Assembly: GCA_944384105.1 (NCBI GenBank)
Contig: CALWSC010000032.1
Location: 1 to 40,515 of the forward strand
Direction of reading: 5' to 3'
Length of the DNA stretch: 40,515 nt
DNA from: an uncultured Lachnospiraceae bacterium
GTDB lineage: Bacteria > Bacillota > Clostridia > Lachnospirales > Lachnospiraceae
Made by a program: the position numbers and the translations under genes. A model generated the notes under the pieces. It was not told the origin of the DNA, searched no databases, and was given only the letters and a program-made list of their open reading frames with translations. This document shows, in pieces, positions 16,991 through 25,454 of the stretch; position 1 is the stretch's first letter, and each line of letters opens with the position of its first letter.

Positions 16991-17019
16991 AGCATCATCT
17001 CCTTTGCTTTTTATAATGT

Positions 17020-17054
17020 AACTTTTTGCCAAAAGTTAAACATTCATTGTTAAC
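17020..17054. promoter_or_regulatory. Overlapping palindromes in the transporter leader
   Basis: Two inverted repeats overlap here: AACTTTT-TGCC-AAAAGTT (17020-17037) and GTTAA-N10-TTAAC (17035-17054). Both lie downstream of the promoter at 17113-17141 and upstream of the ribosome site. They are candidate regulator sites; none matches an operator I can name. Confidence 0.4.
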
Positions 17055-17112
17055 ACTTGTTTACTTGTTTTTCATCGGTGTTTTAGAGATTTTTAATTTT
17101 TAATTTATGGTT

Positions 17113-17141
17113 ATTATATAATATGACGATGCTAATGTCAA
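17113..17141 (-). promoter_or_regulatory. Consensus SigmaA promoter of the transporter/glycosidase operon
   Basis: TTGACA (17136-17141) and TATAAT (17113-17118) are both perfect with a 17-base spacer on the minus strand. The predicted start near 17106 gives a leader of about 115 bases before the LplB-type permease. A perfect promoter of this kind normally needs a repressor or catabolite control. Confidence 0.88.
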
Positions 17142-17327
17142 CATAAGTTCTTGTATTGCAAGCATTTTATTTGATTTCCACAAAATTTTAATGCTAATTT
17201 TGTGAATTATACACAGATACTTTCTATTCACATCCTGTTCACATTTAACATTTTTTAACTTTTTGCGACATTCTGCATCTTTTTCTCTTTTCTGAATCTT
17301 TTTTCTCTTCCTGCGGTTGAACTGAAA
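17142..17327. promoter_or_regulatory. AT-rich regulatory spacer with a 9-bp inverted repeat
   Basis: Part of the 399-base region without genes between the transporter operon and GH38. It is strongly AT-rich. The clearest element is CACAAAATT (17179-17187) / AATTTTGTG (17196-17204), upstream of the -35 box, a position suited to an activator. An 83-codon open frame here has no family likeness and is treated as chance. Confidence 0.4.
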
Positions 17328-17367
17328 AAGCCAGAAAACTGAAGTTTTCACTTTCGTTTTCCGGCTT
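17328..17367 (-). terminator. Terminator of the GH38 gene
   Basis: Twelve-base arms AAGCCAGAAAAC (17328-17339) and GTTTTCCGGCTT (17356-17367), one mismatch, followed on the minus strand by a T-run. It isolates GH38 transcription from the transporter operon. Confidence 0.8.
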
Positions 17368-17389
17368 CCCCATTGAAGCTTTATCTCAG

Positions 17390-20300
17390 TTATTTCTTAT
17401 ATGTAACCTTGTATGTCTTAATCTCATACGGCTTGATAACAATGTCGAATCCGCCGTCTGTCCATGCAAGATCGCGTTCCTCTTCTTCCATGAGGTTGCA
17501 CTCTGCAACGCGCTCCACTTTGGAGAGGTTCACATTTACATGTGCTTTCGTACGTGCATTCTCACTCTCATAAATACGCAGGATCACACCGCTTCCGTCT
17601 TCCGCCTGCTTTACAGCCTCGATTATTACGTTGCGCTTGTCCACGGATACGAAGCTGTAGGACTCCTGAGCTGCTCTTCCTGCCTTAACATATACCGGCA
17701 CGTTCAGCTTGTAGGACTCCTGGATGGTACCGCCGTCACGGAATCCCTCGCCGTGCGGATACAGTGAGTATACCATCACATGCTTCTCCTGGTCTGCTGT
17801 CGGATTCGGATCGTTTCCGGACTTTAAGAGTGTCAGAGCAATATTGCCGTTCTTTACGGAATGACCGTACTTGCAGTCATTAAGCAGGCTGACTCCGTAG
17901 TGTCCCTCGGAAAAGTCCATCCACTTCTGTCCGCAGCTCTCAAATCTTGCTTCTTCCCAGCTTGTGTTCGTGTGAATCTTCCTCGTCACATTTCCAAACT
18001 GTATATCAAATGCCGCCTCGTCAGAATGCACATCCACAGGGAAGTGTACCTTCAGCAGATGCTGACAGTCTTTCCAGTCAATCTTTGTGTCAAAGTCAAT
18101 TCTGCGTGTGTCTGCGTAGAAATAAATCGTCTGGCAGATCTTTGACTTGCTCACGGAACGCTCAATCTGCAGCGCTGCGCGCACCGGCCCGTTCTCGATC
18201 CACTCCATACGGTCTACACCTGTCACATCCCAAAATTTCTCTGTATAGTACATGTCAATGTCCCAGTTATTGTAGTCCATCGGCTTATCCTCGTACATAC
18301 GGATCAGGTTGCCCTTCTCCCCATCCTGGATAATCTCGCGATCGTAATCCTTGTCATAAATGGATGAGAACAGTCCGTTTTCGTCCAGAACTGCACGGTA
18401 GAACGGGGTCTCGATTGTATTTCCGTCGATCACAAAGGAAGTCTTCTTTTCTGCCGGTGCCTGTGCTGCGCGAAATACCTTCCAGCCCTTTGCCGGAATA
18501 TTGCGCACATAGACAGTGCTTCCCTGCTCCGTCTTCTGTACCGGGTAGACGTTGCCCTCGCTGTCACAGAGAGCTTCCGCCTGGATCTTCTCATCGAGTG
18601 TCACAACGTCACTGCGCTCAAATCCAAGCGTATTGAACAGCGTTACGCCCTCTCCCGCCGGAGCCAGCTTCTCCAGCCGTTCTTCGATCAGTGCCTTTGC
18701 CTTCGCGCCGACTTGATCGTACTCCTGCTTTGTCAGCTCATAAACTTCATGAATGGATGTACCCGGAAGAATATCATGGAACTGGTTTCTCAGGATCAGT
18801 TCCCACATCCAGGCGAGATCTTCCGACGGATAGCATCCTGTCAGCACGCTCAGGAACTCGAGATCCATCATTGTGAACTCGCTCTTTCTGTTTGAGCGCT
18901 TGTTTCTTCCCATGGAAGTGTACGTTCCGCGGTGATACTCGAAGTAGAGCTCTCCCTCCCAGGTTGCAAGGCGCTTATTATCCTTTACGCGCTCCTCCAG
19001 TTCCTCAAAATATTTTCTGGAAAACTCCTGGCGCACCATCGGGATACCCTTTACGCCCTTTTCCATACGCATGGAAGTCTCAAGCATCTCCCTCGTCGGG
19101 CCGCCGCCGCCGTCGCCGTATCCGTAGCTGATCAGGATATCATTGTTAATATTCTTATCCTGGTATCTCTCCCAGCCGCCTAAAATTGCATCCGGATGAA
19201 GCATTCCATTGTATGTAGTGAAGAAATTCTTCACATCCTGTCCCACACCAAGCGTGGTGATCAGGTGTGTAAGAACCTCTGTGCCGTCGATACCGCGCCA
19301 CATGAATGTGTCATGAGGGATCTTATTAATCTGATTCCATGCAAGCTTCGTGGTCATAAAGTAGTCGATGCCGCTGCGCTTCATAATCTGAGGCAGCGCT
19401 CCTGAATATCCGAATACATCCGGAAGCCACAGAATACGGTTGTCCACTCCGAACTCATCCTTAAAGAACTTCTTCCCCTTTAAGAACTGGCGAACCAATG
19501 ACTCACCGGAGGTCAGATTACAATCTGCCTCTACCCACATGCCGCCTTCCGGCTCCCAGCGGCCCTCTGCAATGCGCTCTTTTACGCGCTCATAAAGCTT
19601 CGGATAGCGAACCTTTAAGAAATCATAGAGCTGCGGCTGGCTGGACATAAACTTGTAGTTGGGATACTCATCCATCAGCTTTAATACTGTCGCAAAGCTT
19701 CGCCCTGTCTTCTCACGCACCTGCTCTACCGTCCACAGCCATGCCACATCGATGTGTGTGTGTCCGATGCAGGTTGCAATCACATCGCGATAGCCTGCCA
19801 TGTCCTCGTAAAGTGCTTTCTGTATATATGCAGATGCTTCTCTTAAGGAGCGGTAGAAGTCCTCAGAGTACGGTGTTCTCAGATCGAGCAGGTTGATGCA
19901 GGAGTTAAGAATCTCTGTAATCTCCTGTACGGCAGTATCCTCACCCATCTCCTTCATACGCGGGAATGCGCGCAGCGGAACAATCAGATCATAATACAGG
20001 CTCTCAATCTCATGGTCGATCTCCAGGATTTCCGGAATCAGACGGAATTCGCTGTGCAGCGTCCCTGTATAGGACTGCAGTCCGAACTGATACGTCCTTC
20101 CAGCCTCAGCGCTTCTCGTCAGAAGCACTCTTCGGTGATTCATATCCATGCCCTGTACCGGCTCTCCGTCCAGGAACAGTAAGAACTGCGGGTTTCTGGC
20201 ATCGTCCCACTCATCGATCTGGGTTTTAACACCCAGCCAGATCTCTTTGCCCTGCAGCCTCTCCGGAACCGTATATTCCGCTTTGAACCAGTAGTGTTCG

Positions 20301-20488
20301 TCTGTTCCATACCAGTGCATGGTCATACTGTCAAATGCTTCCCACGGCTGCTCTGCCTTCTGCGCATCCTCCGGATAAATAAAGTTTCCCTTCTTATACT
20401 GAAGGTGCTCGATGGTTTCTGTGGAAACTACAGACAGCTTTAATAACTCTCTGCATATTACCCCGACCCGTCGGTCCAAATATCTCAT
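17390..20488 (-). CDS. GH38 alpha-mannosidase
   Basis: Alpha-mannosidase of 1032 residues, full length for the bacterial GH38 group. Order: N-terminal beta domain (about 1-225), GH38 catalytic domain, a three-helix middle domain, and C-terminal beta domains. Zn-binding GHTHIDVAWLW starts near residue 238, and the nucleophile Asp near residue 355 lies in WLPDVFGYSG. GYGDGGGGPT is a further family motif. It is a retaining Zn2+ enzyme that trims alpha-mannose from N-glycans or mannans. There is no signal peptide, so it is cytoplasmic. The start at 20488 is chosen because GGAGG is five bases upstream; a longer reading to 20524 lacks this. It has its own promoter, divergent from the LacI gene. Confidence 0.94.
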   Translation of the reverse strand: MRYLDRRVGVICRELLKLSVVSTETIEHLQYKKGNFIYPEDAQKAEQPWEAFDSMTMHWYGTDEHYWFKAEYTVPERLQGKEIWLGVKTQIDEWDDARNPQFLLFLDGEPVQGMDMNHRRVLLTRSAEAGRTYQFGLQSYTGTLHSEFRLIPEILEIDHEIESLYYDLIVPLRAFPRMKEMGEDTAVQEITEILNSCINLLDLRTPYSEDFYRSLREASAYIQKALYEDMAGYRDVIATCIGHTHIDVAWLWTVEQVREKTGRSFATVLKLMDEYPNYKFMSSQPQLYDFLKVRYPKLYERVKERIAEGRWEPEGGMWVEADCNLTSGESLVRQFLKGKKFFKDEFGVDNRILWLPDVFGYSGALPQIMKRSGIDYFMTTKLAWNQINKIPHDTFMWRGIDGTEVLTHLITTLGVGQDVKNFFTTYNGMLHPDAILGGWERYQDKNINNDILISYGYGDGGGGPTREMLETSMRMEKGVKGIPMVRQEFSRKYFEELEERVKDNKRLATWEGELYFEYHRGTYTSMGRNKRSNRKSEFTMMDLEFLSVLTGCYPSEDLAWMWELILRNQFHDILPGTSIHEVYELTKQEYDQVGAKAKALIEERLEKLAPAGEGVTLFNTLGFERSDVVTLDEKIQAEALCDSEGNVYPVQKTEQGSTVYVRNIPAKGWKVFRAAQAPAEKKTSFVIDGNTIETPFYRAVLDENGLFSSIYDKDYDREIIQDGEKGNLIRMYEDKPMDYNNWDIDMYYTEKFWDVTGVDRMEWIENGPVRAALQIERSVSKSKICQTIYFYADTRRIDFDTKIDWKDCQHLLKVHFPVDVHSDEAAFDIQFGNVTRKIHTNTSWEEARFESCGQKWMDFSEGHYGVSLLNDCKYGHSVKNGNIALTLLKSGNDPNPTADQEKHVMVYSLYPHGEGFRDGGTIQESYKLNVPVYVKAGRAAQESYSFVSVDKRNVIIEAVKQAEDGSGVILRIYESENARTKAHVNVNLSKVERVAECNLMEEEERDLAWTDGGFDIVIKPYEIKTYKVTYKK

Positions 20489-20513
20489 GCGTACCTCCTT
20501 TTGCCGCTTCCTC

Positions 20514-20546
20514 TGTCCGGACATTTTTCTCTGTCCCGTACGGCAG
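20514..20546. promoter_or_regulatory. Two palindromes in the GH38 leader, candidate LacI operators
   Basis: TGTCCGGACA (20514-20523) is a perfect 10-bp palindrome. CTGTCCCGTACGGCAG (20531-20546) holds the perfect core CCGTACGG, which also forms the centre of the palindrome at 13210-13225. Both lie downstream of the predicted GH38 start of transcription. LacI-family operators often have a central CG or similar symmetric core. Assignment to the adjacent LacI protein is inference. Confidence 0.45.
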
Positions 20547-20563
20547 TATTTTGATATACCTGA

Positions 20564-20592
20564 ATATTAGCATCGGTTAAGTCAATTTGCAA
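20564..20592 (-). promoter_or_regulatory. Promoter of the GH38 gene
   Basis: Minus-strand TTGCAA (20587-20592) and TAATAT (20564-20569) with a 17-base spacer and a TG extension before the -10 box. It stands back to back with the LacI promoter, the two -35 boxes being 17 bases apart. Confidence 0.7.
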
Positions 20593-20609
20593 CACTTTTT
20601 TACTTTTTC

Positions 20610-20638
20610 TTGCGCGGTTAGGCGTGATCTGTTAAAAT
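20610..20638 (+). promoter_or_regulatory. Promoter of the LacI-family gene
   Basis: TTGCGC (20610-20615) and TAAAAT (20633-20638) with a 17-base spacer, about 30 bases before the start codon. Confidence 0.65.
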
Positions 20639-20668
20639 ATTGTTATCAATTTATGCGAGGTTTAACGT

Positions 20669-21703
20669 ATGAAAAAGCCAACTATGCAAATGATCGCAGA
20701 TGCTGTGGGAGTGTCCAGAATTACAGTCTGGAAGGTACTGAACAACCGCCCCGGAGTCTCACAGGTGCTGCAGAATCAGATTCTGGAAGCAGCGGTCAGG
20801 ATGGGATACCCTGCACTCGAGACAATTGCCCAGGCTCCGGCTGCTGCATCTGAAGCCAGGAACGCAGACATCTGTACTATCTCTGTCGTCGTGTCCCGTC
20901 CCGATTCCTCCGCTTTCTGGCTGAACATTATCCACGAAATCGCCAAAGTTGCAAGCAAGCAGAGCTGCTCCGTTCTCTACACCTATGTCCCGTCTGAAAT
21001 TACGGAAAGCTACGAGCTTCCGCCCGCGCTGACCACGGGCACTGTACAGGGCATGATTGTCCTGAATATCTATGATTACAATCTTCTGACGCTTCTTAAT
21101 AACCTTCCCATCCCGAAGGTATTTCTCGACTGTGTCAGCAACTTTCCAATCGACGCGCTGACCGGAGATCTCGTTTTGCTCGAAGGAAAGCACAAAATTG
21201 AAGAAATCACAGATATGCTGATTCAAAAAGGCAGGCGCAGGATCGGATTTGTCGGAGACATCCACTACGCACTGACAAACCGAATGCGCTACGACGGTTA
21301 TTTAACCTCTCTGCGGTCACACGGAATTCCGGTGGAAGCCAAATTCTGCTTTACGGATTCCGTCGGTATTCTGAGCCCTGTGACGAAGATTCACGCCTTT
21401 CTGGATCATCTCGACGAGATGCCCGACGCACTTGTCTGCGCCAGTGATTTTGTCGCAAGCTGCGTGTATCAGTATTTGTCTGCTCACGGCTATTCCGTGC
21501 CGGAGGATATCGCACTGTCCGGTTATGACAATACAAAGGAATATCTTGAAATCAGCGACCTGCTTACAACCGTGGACATCAATACGCCTGCTGTGGGTGT
21601 ACGGCTGTTCTATCAGCTCCGTTACCGGATTGAAAATCCCGATGCAAATTATGAAACGATTTATCTGAATCCCGAGATTATTTACCGCGGGTCGACGGGC
21701 TGA
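20669..21703 (+). CDS. LacI-family transcriptional regulator
   Basis: Regulator of 344 residues. The N-terminal helix-turn-helix reads PTMQMIADAVGVSRITVWKV with the hinge LNNRPGVSQVLQNQILEAA, typical of LacI. A periplasmic-binding-protein-like effector domain follows; it includes RRRIGFVGDI, PDALVCASDFVAS and DIALSGYDNTKEY. The effector is probably a sugar or oligosaccharide set free by the linked glycosidases. It is divergent from GH38 and shares a 180-base control region with it, so local control of the glycan locus is the simplest reading. GAGG lies eight bases before the ATG. A weak stem (21695-21724) overlaps its TGA stop and is followed by a T-run. Confidence 0.92.
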   Translation: MKKPTMQMIADAVGVSRITVWKVLNNRPGVSQVLQNQILEAAVRMGYPALETIAQAPAAASEARNADICTISVVVSRPDSSAFWLNIIHEIAKVASKQSCSVLYTYVPSEITESYELPPALTTGTVQGMIVLNIYDYNLLTLLNNLPIPKVFLDCVSNFPIDALTGDLVLLEGKHKIEEITDMLIQKGRRRIGFVGDIHYALTNRMRYDGYLTSLRSHGIPVEAKFCFTDSVGILSPVTKIHAFLDHLDEMPDALVCASDFVASCVYQYLSAHGYSVPEDIALSGYDNTKEYLEISDLLTTVDINTPAVGVRLFYQLRYRIENPDANYETIYLNPEIIYRGSTG

Positions 21704-21726
21704 TTTCTCTGTAACCCGTTTTTCAG

Positions 21727-21755
21727 TTGCCCGGCGTCCGAGAACGTGCTACAAT
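21727..21755 (+). promoter_or_regulatory. Promoter of the IclR-family gene
   Basis: TTGCCC (21727-21732) and TACAAT (21750-21755) with a 17-base spacer and a TG extension. It overlaps the longer reading of the IclR frame and so rules out a start at 21727. Confidence 0.7.
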
Positions 21756-21789
21756 GATTGCTGTACGTATGAAGGAGGAAGTATTATTT

Positions 21790-22542
21790 ATGGAAGAAAA
21801 GAATCCGATTCAGGTCGCCGACCGGCTCTTTCTCGTTCTTGAGACACTGGCAGAAACGGGACCTGTGGGCATGGCTGATCTGAGCAGAATGCTGGAGCTT
21901 CACAAGAGCACTGTGCACCGGCTTTTGACTTCCCTGATCTATATGGGATATGTCCGCCAGGAAGAGGACACCGGACGGTATTTTCTGTCGTTTAAGCTCT
22001 GTGAGCTCTCCAACAAGATTTTAAATAAACTGGATATTCTTGACCTGATACGCCCGTATCTGAAACGGCTCGCGCAGCAGACCGGTGAGACCGTGCATTT
22101 CGTACAGCTTGACGGGGCTGAGGCAGTCTACATATATAAGGAAGAATCCTCTCAGAATTCCGTGCGAATGGTATCCAAAGTCGGAAGCCGGATTCCGCTG
22201 TACTGCTCCGGCGTAGGCAAGGCGATTGCTGCTGACATGACCGAGCATCAGATTCGAAGATTTTGGGAAAAAAGCCGGATTGAAAAGCTCACGGAGCACA
22301 CCATTACGGACTTCAGCGAGTTTCTCGCGGTTATTGAGGATGTCCGACAGAAGGGCTATGCGCTCGACAACGAGGAGAACGAAGTCGGTGTTCGCTGCAT
22401 CGCGGTAAGCCTTCCCGACTACCGCGGAAGGGCAAAGTACGCCTTCAGTATCTCGGCTCCCGTGGGACGTATGACAGATCGAAGGATTGAGGAGCTCGCG
22501 GAACTTCTCTTGAACACAAAGGGAGAGCTTCTCCATTTGTAA
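21790..22542 (+). CDS. IclR-family transcriptional regulator
   Basis: Regulator of 250 residues. The N-terminal winged helix contains VGMADLSRMLELHKSTVHRLLTSLIYMGYV. The C-terminal IclR effector domain carries GETVHFVQLDGAEAVYIYKEES, SRIPLYCSGVGKAIAA and GYALDNEENEVGVRCIAVSL. KdgR, a known member of this family, responds to KDG. The start is placed at 21790, 11 bases after AGGAGG, because the promoter overlaps the longer frame. An IclR-type palindrome precedes eda at 4236, so this protein is a candidate KdgR, although the genes are 17 kb apart. Alternatively it controls something outside the window. Confidence 0.9.
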   Translation: MEEKNPIQVADRLFLVLETLAETGPVGMADLSRMLELHKSTVHRLLTSLIYMGYVRQEEDTGRYFLSFKLCELSNKILNKLDILDLIRPYLKRLAQQTGETVHFVQLDGAEAVYIYKEESSQNSVRMVSKVGSRIPLYCSGVGKAIAADMTEHQIRRFWEKSRIEKLTEHTITDFSEFLAVIEDVRQKGYALDNEENEVGVRCIAVSLPDYRGRAKYAFSISAPVGRMTDRRIEELAELLLNTKGELLHL

Positions 22543-22570
22543 TCCCGCAAAAAAGCGTCACACAGCACAG

Positions 22571-22620
22571 AAATCCCGGTATTCAGGTATTGTTTCCGCC
22601 TGAATACCGGGATTTTCTTC
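22571..22620 (+). terminator. Terminator of the IclR gene
   Basis: A 17-bp perfect stem (22571-22587 and 22599-22615) with an 11-base loop, followed by TTCTTCT. It is one of the strongest stems in the window. Confidence 0.9.
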
Positions 22621-22663
22621 TGTCAGCTTCTCTGCCGCAGCATCGGCGCAAACTTCTACTCTC

Positions 22664-22692
22664 TTGACATTCAGATATCGATGTGATAATAC
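22664..22692 (+). promoter_or_regulatory. Promoter of luxS
   Basis: Consensus TTGACA (22664-22669) and TAATAC (22687-22692) with a 17-base spacer, about 36 bases before the luxS start. Confidence 0.88.
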
Positions 22693-22728
22693 TATGTTCA
22701 TAAACTTCACACATGAGGAGGAATATCA

Positions 22729-23208
22729 ATGGAAAAAATTGCAAGTTTTACAATTGACCATATCAAACTGAAACCGGGCGTTTACGTTTCCCGAAAGGAT
22801 CACATTGGGAATGAGACAATTACTACTTTCGATCTGCGGATGACCTCTCCGAATGATGAGCCTGTCATGAATACCGCAGAAGTGCATACTCTGGAGCATC
22901 TTGGAGCAACGTATCTGCGGAACCATCCGAAATATAAAGACCGCATCATCTATTTCGGTCCAATGGGATGCCGCACAGGCTTTTATCTGCTTCTTGCAGG
23001 CGATTTAACCTCACGCGATATTATTCCCCTGGTTACGGGTATGTACGAATTTGCCCGTGATTTTGAGGGAGAAGTACCGGGTGCTTCGGCAAAAGACTGC
23101 GGGAATTATCTGGACATGAATCTGGGAATGGCAAAATATCTCGCCAAGAAATATCTGGATGAAGTGCTGTATGGCATTGAGGATGACAGACTGGTATATC
23201 CTGAGTAA
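22729..23208 (+). CDS. luxS: S-ribosylhomocysteine lyase LuxS
   Basis: LuxS of 159 residues. It converts S-ribosylhomocysteine to homocysteine and 4,5-dihydroxypentane-2,3-dione, the autoinducer-2 precursor, in the activated methyl cycle. Metal ligands His53 and His57 lie in HTLEH and Cys124 in [11 protein letters not shown]; catalytic Glu56 and Cys81 (GCRTGFY) are present. It is a cytosolic homodimer in the known family. GAGGAGG stands seven bases before the ATG. It is a single-gene unit between a consensus promoter and a strong terminator; no pfs or metabolic partner is adjacent. Confidence 0.98.
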   Translation: MEKIASFTIDHIKLKPGVYVSRKDHIGNETITTFDLRMTSPNDEPVMNTAEVHTLEHLGATYLRNHPKYKDRIIYFGPMGCRTGFYLLLAGDLTSRDIIPLVTGMYEFARDFEGEVPGASAKDCGNYLDMNLGMAKYLAKKYLDEVLYGIEDDRLVYPE

Positions 23209-23228
23209 ACGCAAGCCGAGGGCATATA

Positions 23229-23263
23229 AAAGCTGCGCCTGTTTCGCTTGCCGGCGCAGCTTT
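23229..23263. terminator. Shared terminator of luxS and the CarD-like gene
   Basis: An 11-bp perfect stem (AAAGCTGCGCC at 23229-23239, GGCGCAGCTTT at 23253-23263) lies between the convergent genes, with a T-run on the plus side and an A-run on the other, so it can serve both strands. Confidence 0.85.
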
Positions 23264-23267
23264 CTTA

Positions 23268-23789
23268 TCATATCATATGCTTCTCCTCTTCCCTCATCTC
23301 TCTGCGAAATCTCGCACGTATGCTGTCCACGGAAGCGTCAAGCACGACGGCAAGTTCACCGCATGCGAGTTTTTCGGCGAATTTCAGGAAGTGCTCGTCT
23401 ACCTGTCCGAACTTCTTGTTGTGAGCCGCTGCTTCAGCGCGCTTGGCGTAGACCTCTTTCATCAGCTCCAGCAGTACCTCCACGTCGTACGTCTCGAGCA
23501 TAGTCTCATAGTGTTCACGAACCTGACGCTGGACGCGTGAGCGAAAGATCCTGGGCTGGATGCCGGGGAAACGGCGGATGCAGTCCTGCGCTTCCTCGCG
23601 GTCTACCACACTGCGCATATGGGCGCAGCCGTCCACGGGAACATAGATAACGTCGCCCCTGGAAAAGACCGGAGAGAGCTTGTAATACCTGTGCGGCTTG
23701 ATGCCCTCCCCGAAAGAGTATTCACCGATATTCTCGATCCGGCATACGCCGGTCTTTCCGTACATCACATAATCACCTGTCTGAAACAT
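23268..23789 (-). CDS. CarD-family transcriptional regulator
   Basis: Protein of 173 residues with an N-terminal CarD/TRCF RNA-polymerase-interaction domain: MFQTGDYVMYGKTGVCRIENIG, then YYKLSPVF and DVIYVPVD. A helical C-terminal half follows (YETMLETYDVEVLLELMKEVYAKR and a basic end). Such proteins bind RNA polymerase beta and change promoter opening. The start is placed at 23789 (GAGGTG six bases upstream) because CarD proteins begin at the MF-x-GD motif. A GTG at 23861 with AGGAG five bases upstream would add 24 residues and cannot be excluded. It is a single gene, convergent with luxS. Confidence 0.87.
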   Translation of the reverse strand: MFQTGDYVMYGKTGVCRIENIGEYSFGEGIKPHRYYKLSPVFSRGDVIYVPVDGCAHMRSVVDREEAQDCIRRFPGIQPRIFRSRVQRQVREHYETMLETYDVEVLLELMKEVYAKRAEAAAHNKKFGQVDEHFLKFAEKLACGELAVVLDASVDSIRARFRREMREEEKHMI

Positions 23790-23861
23790 TTTATTCACCT
23801 CTTTTTTCTGAAACCGAATGGTCTGTCTGTAGTGTTGCCATTTTTTCTCAAATTCAATCAC

Positions 23862-24008
23862 AGCGTCTCCTGCGGCGTCCGGTTTTACCGTCTGATGTCA
23901 TACTTTTTATGCAGGCATGTAACACACGGCCGTTTGCCCCTGGTATTATTCTATCATAATTCAGCAAAATGTTTCAAAGGAGATTATGCACAATTTTTTC
24001 CGTTCCAC
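23862..24008. other. Intergenic spacer upstream of the CarD-like gene
   Basis: No gene is seen in this stretch. It must contain the promoter of the CarD-like gene, but no -35/-10 pair stands out. A bulged stem around CAGGGGCA/TGCCCTG (24009-24028) overlaps the MATE stop codon without a T-run. Confidence 0.4.
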
Positions 24009-24027
24009 ACAGGGGCAATCTGCCCTG

Positions 24028-25440
24028 TTATGAGCTTGCGGAAGCAGTTTTTCCCTCATCTCCCGGTTCTTTGAGCTTTCTCCACACGGTTGCCATCATG
24101 GTTCCAAAGCTCACCAGACCTCCGACAAAGTTCGATATCGGCTCCGCGAGAAAGACTCCCATTACGCCCAATCCGGCAATTCCCGGCAAAATCAGCGTCA
24201 GCGGCACGACGATGATCACCTTACGGAAGATTGAGAAAAAGATCGCCTGCTTTGATTTTCCCAGCGCCACAAAGGTCGACTGTCCCGAGAACTGGAACGA
24301 CATCATAAAGAATCCGAAAAAATAAATATGAAGCGGAGTCACTCCGTTTGCCAGCAGTTCGGGATCACTGTTGAAGATATGTATAAACTGTCTCGGAAAT
24401 ACAAACAAGACCGCCCACACGATCAGCATATATACCATTCCGGAGATCGTCATAAACATTATGCCGCTGCGCACCCTCCGATACGCCCTGGCACCGTAGT
24501 TATATCCCAGCACAGGCTGTGCCGCATTCGTAAGGCCGGAGATCGGCATGCTCACAATCTCGCGCACAGAATTTACCACCGTCATGATTCCGATATACAA
24601 ATCCCCGCCGTAGATCTGCAGTGTGGCATTACACACCACCTGTACGATGCTGTTCGTCACAGACATGATAAACCCTGACATCCCCAGCCCCACAATATCC
24701 TTCAGCATCTTGCAGCGCACCTTCAAATACCTGCGCTTTAAGTGCAGGAGCGCCTGCTTTCCGGTCAGGAATTTCAGAACCCATGCCGCTGAGACAAACT
24801 GGGAAATAACGGTGGCTGCTGCTGCACCGCGCACGCCCAGATCCAGCACAAAAATAAAGACCGGATCGAGAATAATATTGAGCACCGCTCCGATCAGCAC
24901 CGTGAGCATACCCTTTCTCGCAAACCCCTGCGCATTGATAAATCCGTTCATGCCCAGGCTTATCATCACAAAAATGCTGCCGCACAGATAGATGCTCAGA
25001 TAATCGTCAGCATATGAAATCGTGGCGTTGCTGGCTCCAAACAGATAGAGCACCGGCCGCTTGAGGCACAGCCCCAGAATCGTCAGGACAATACCGGTGA
25101 GAATCAGCATGGAAAATGTATTTCCCATAATCTCCTCCGCCCGGTGCGACTGCTTCTTGCCCCTGGCAATGGAAAAGAGCGGCGCGCCGCCCATACCAAA
25201 CAGATTGGAAAACGCTGTGATGATCGTCAGGATCGGAAACGTAAGTCCCAGCCCCGTCAGAGCCAGCGTTGAGTTCTCCGGGAGATGTCCGATGTACATA
25301 CGGTCAATAATATTGTAGAGCAGGCTGACAAGCTGCGCCATCGTCATCGGGATGGCAAGCCTCAGTATAGCGGAGCGGACGCTTCCCTTTGTAAAGTCCG
25401 CCTGTTCCTGTGCATTTGGTTTTATTTTTTTACTTTCCAT
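24028..25440 (-). CDS. MATE-family multidrug exporter
   Basis: Membrane protein of 470 residues with about 12 transmembrane segments, of the MATE/DinF-like group. The opening SVRSAILRLAIPMTMAQLVSLLYNIIDRMYIGHL and the internal repeat LKDIVGLGMSGFIMSVTNSIVQVVCN are typical of the two halves. Such transporters expel cationic drugs or metabolites using Na+ or H+. The start at 25440 has only a weak GGGA ribosome site and lies 14 bases after the aldehyde dehydrogenase stop, so translation is probably coupled. Substrate cannot be told. Confidence 0.93.
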   Translation of the reverse strand: MESKKIKPNAQEQADFTKGSVRSAILRLAIPMTMAQLVSLLYNIIDRMYIGHLPENSTLALTGLGLTFPILTIITAFSNLFGMGGAPLFSIARGKKQSHRAEEIMGNTFSMLILTGIVLTILGLCLKRPVLYLFGASNATISYADDYLSIYLCGSIFVMISLGMNGFINAQGFARKGMLTVLIGAVLNIILDPVFIFVLDLGVRGAAAATVISQFVSAAWVLKFLTGKQALLHLKRRYLKVRCKMLKDIVGLGMSGFIMSVTNSIVQVVCNATLQIYGGDLYIGIMTVVNSVREIVSMPISGLTNAAQPVLGYNYGARAYRRVRSGIMFMTISGMVYMLIVWAVLFVFPRQFIHIFNSDPELLANGVTPLHIYFFGFFMMSFQFSGQSTFVALGKSKQAIFFSIFRKVIIVVPLTLILPGIAGLGVMGVFLAEPISNFVGGLVSFGTMMATVWRKLKEPGDEGKTASASS

Positions 25441-25454
25441 ACCGCTTCATTCCC

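Noticed and set aside
17100-17351. 83-codon minus-strand open frame
   Set aside because: AT-rich, Lys-rich chance frame covering a perfect promoter and part of a terminator, with no ribosome site.
21727-21789. Longer IclR N-terminus
   Set aside because: The -35 and -10 boxes of its own promoter fall inside this extension.
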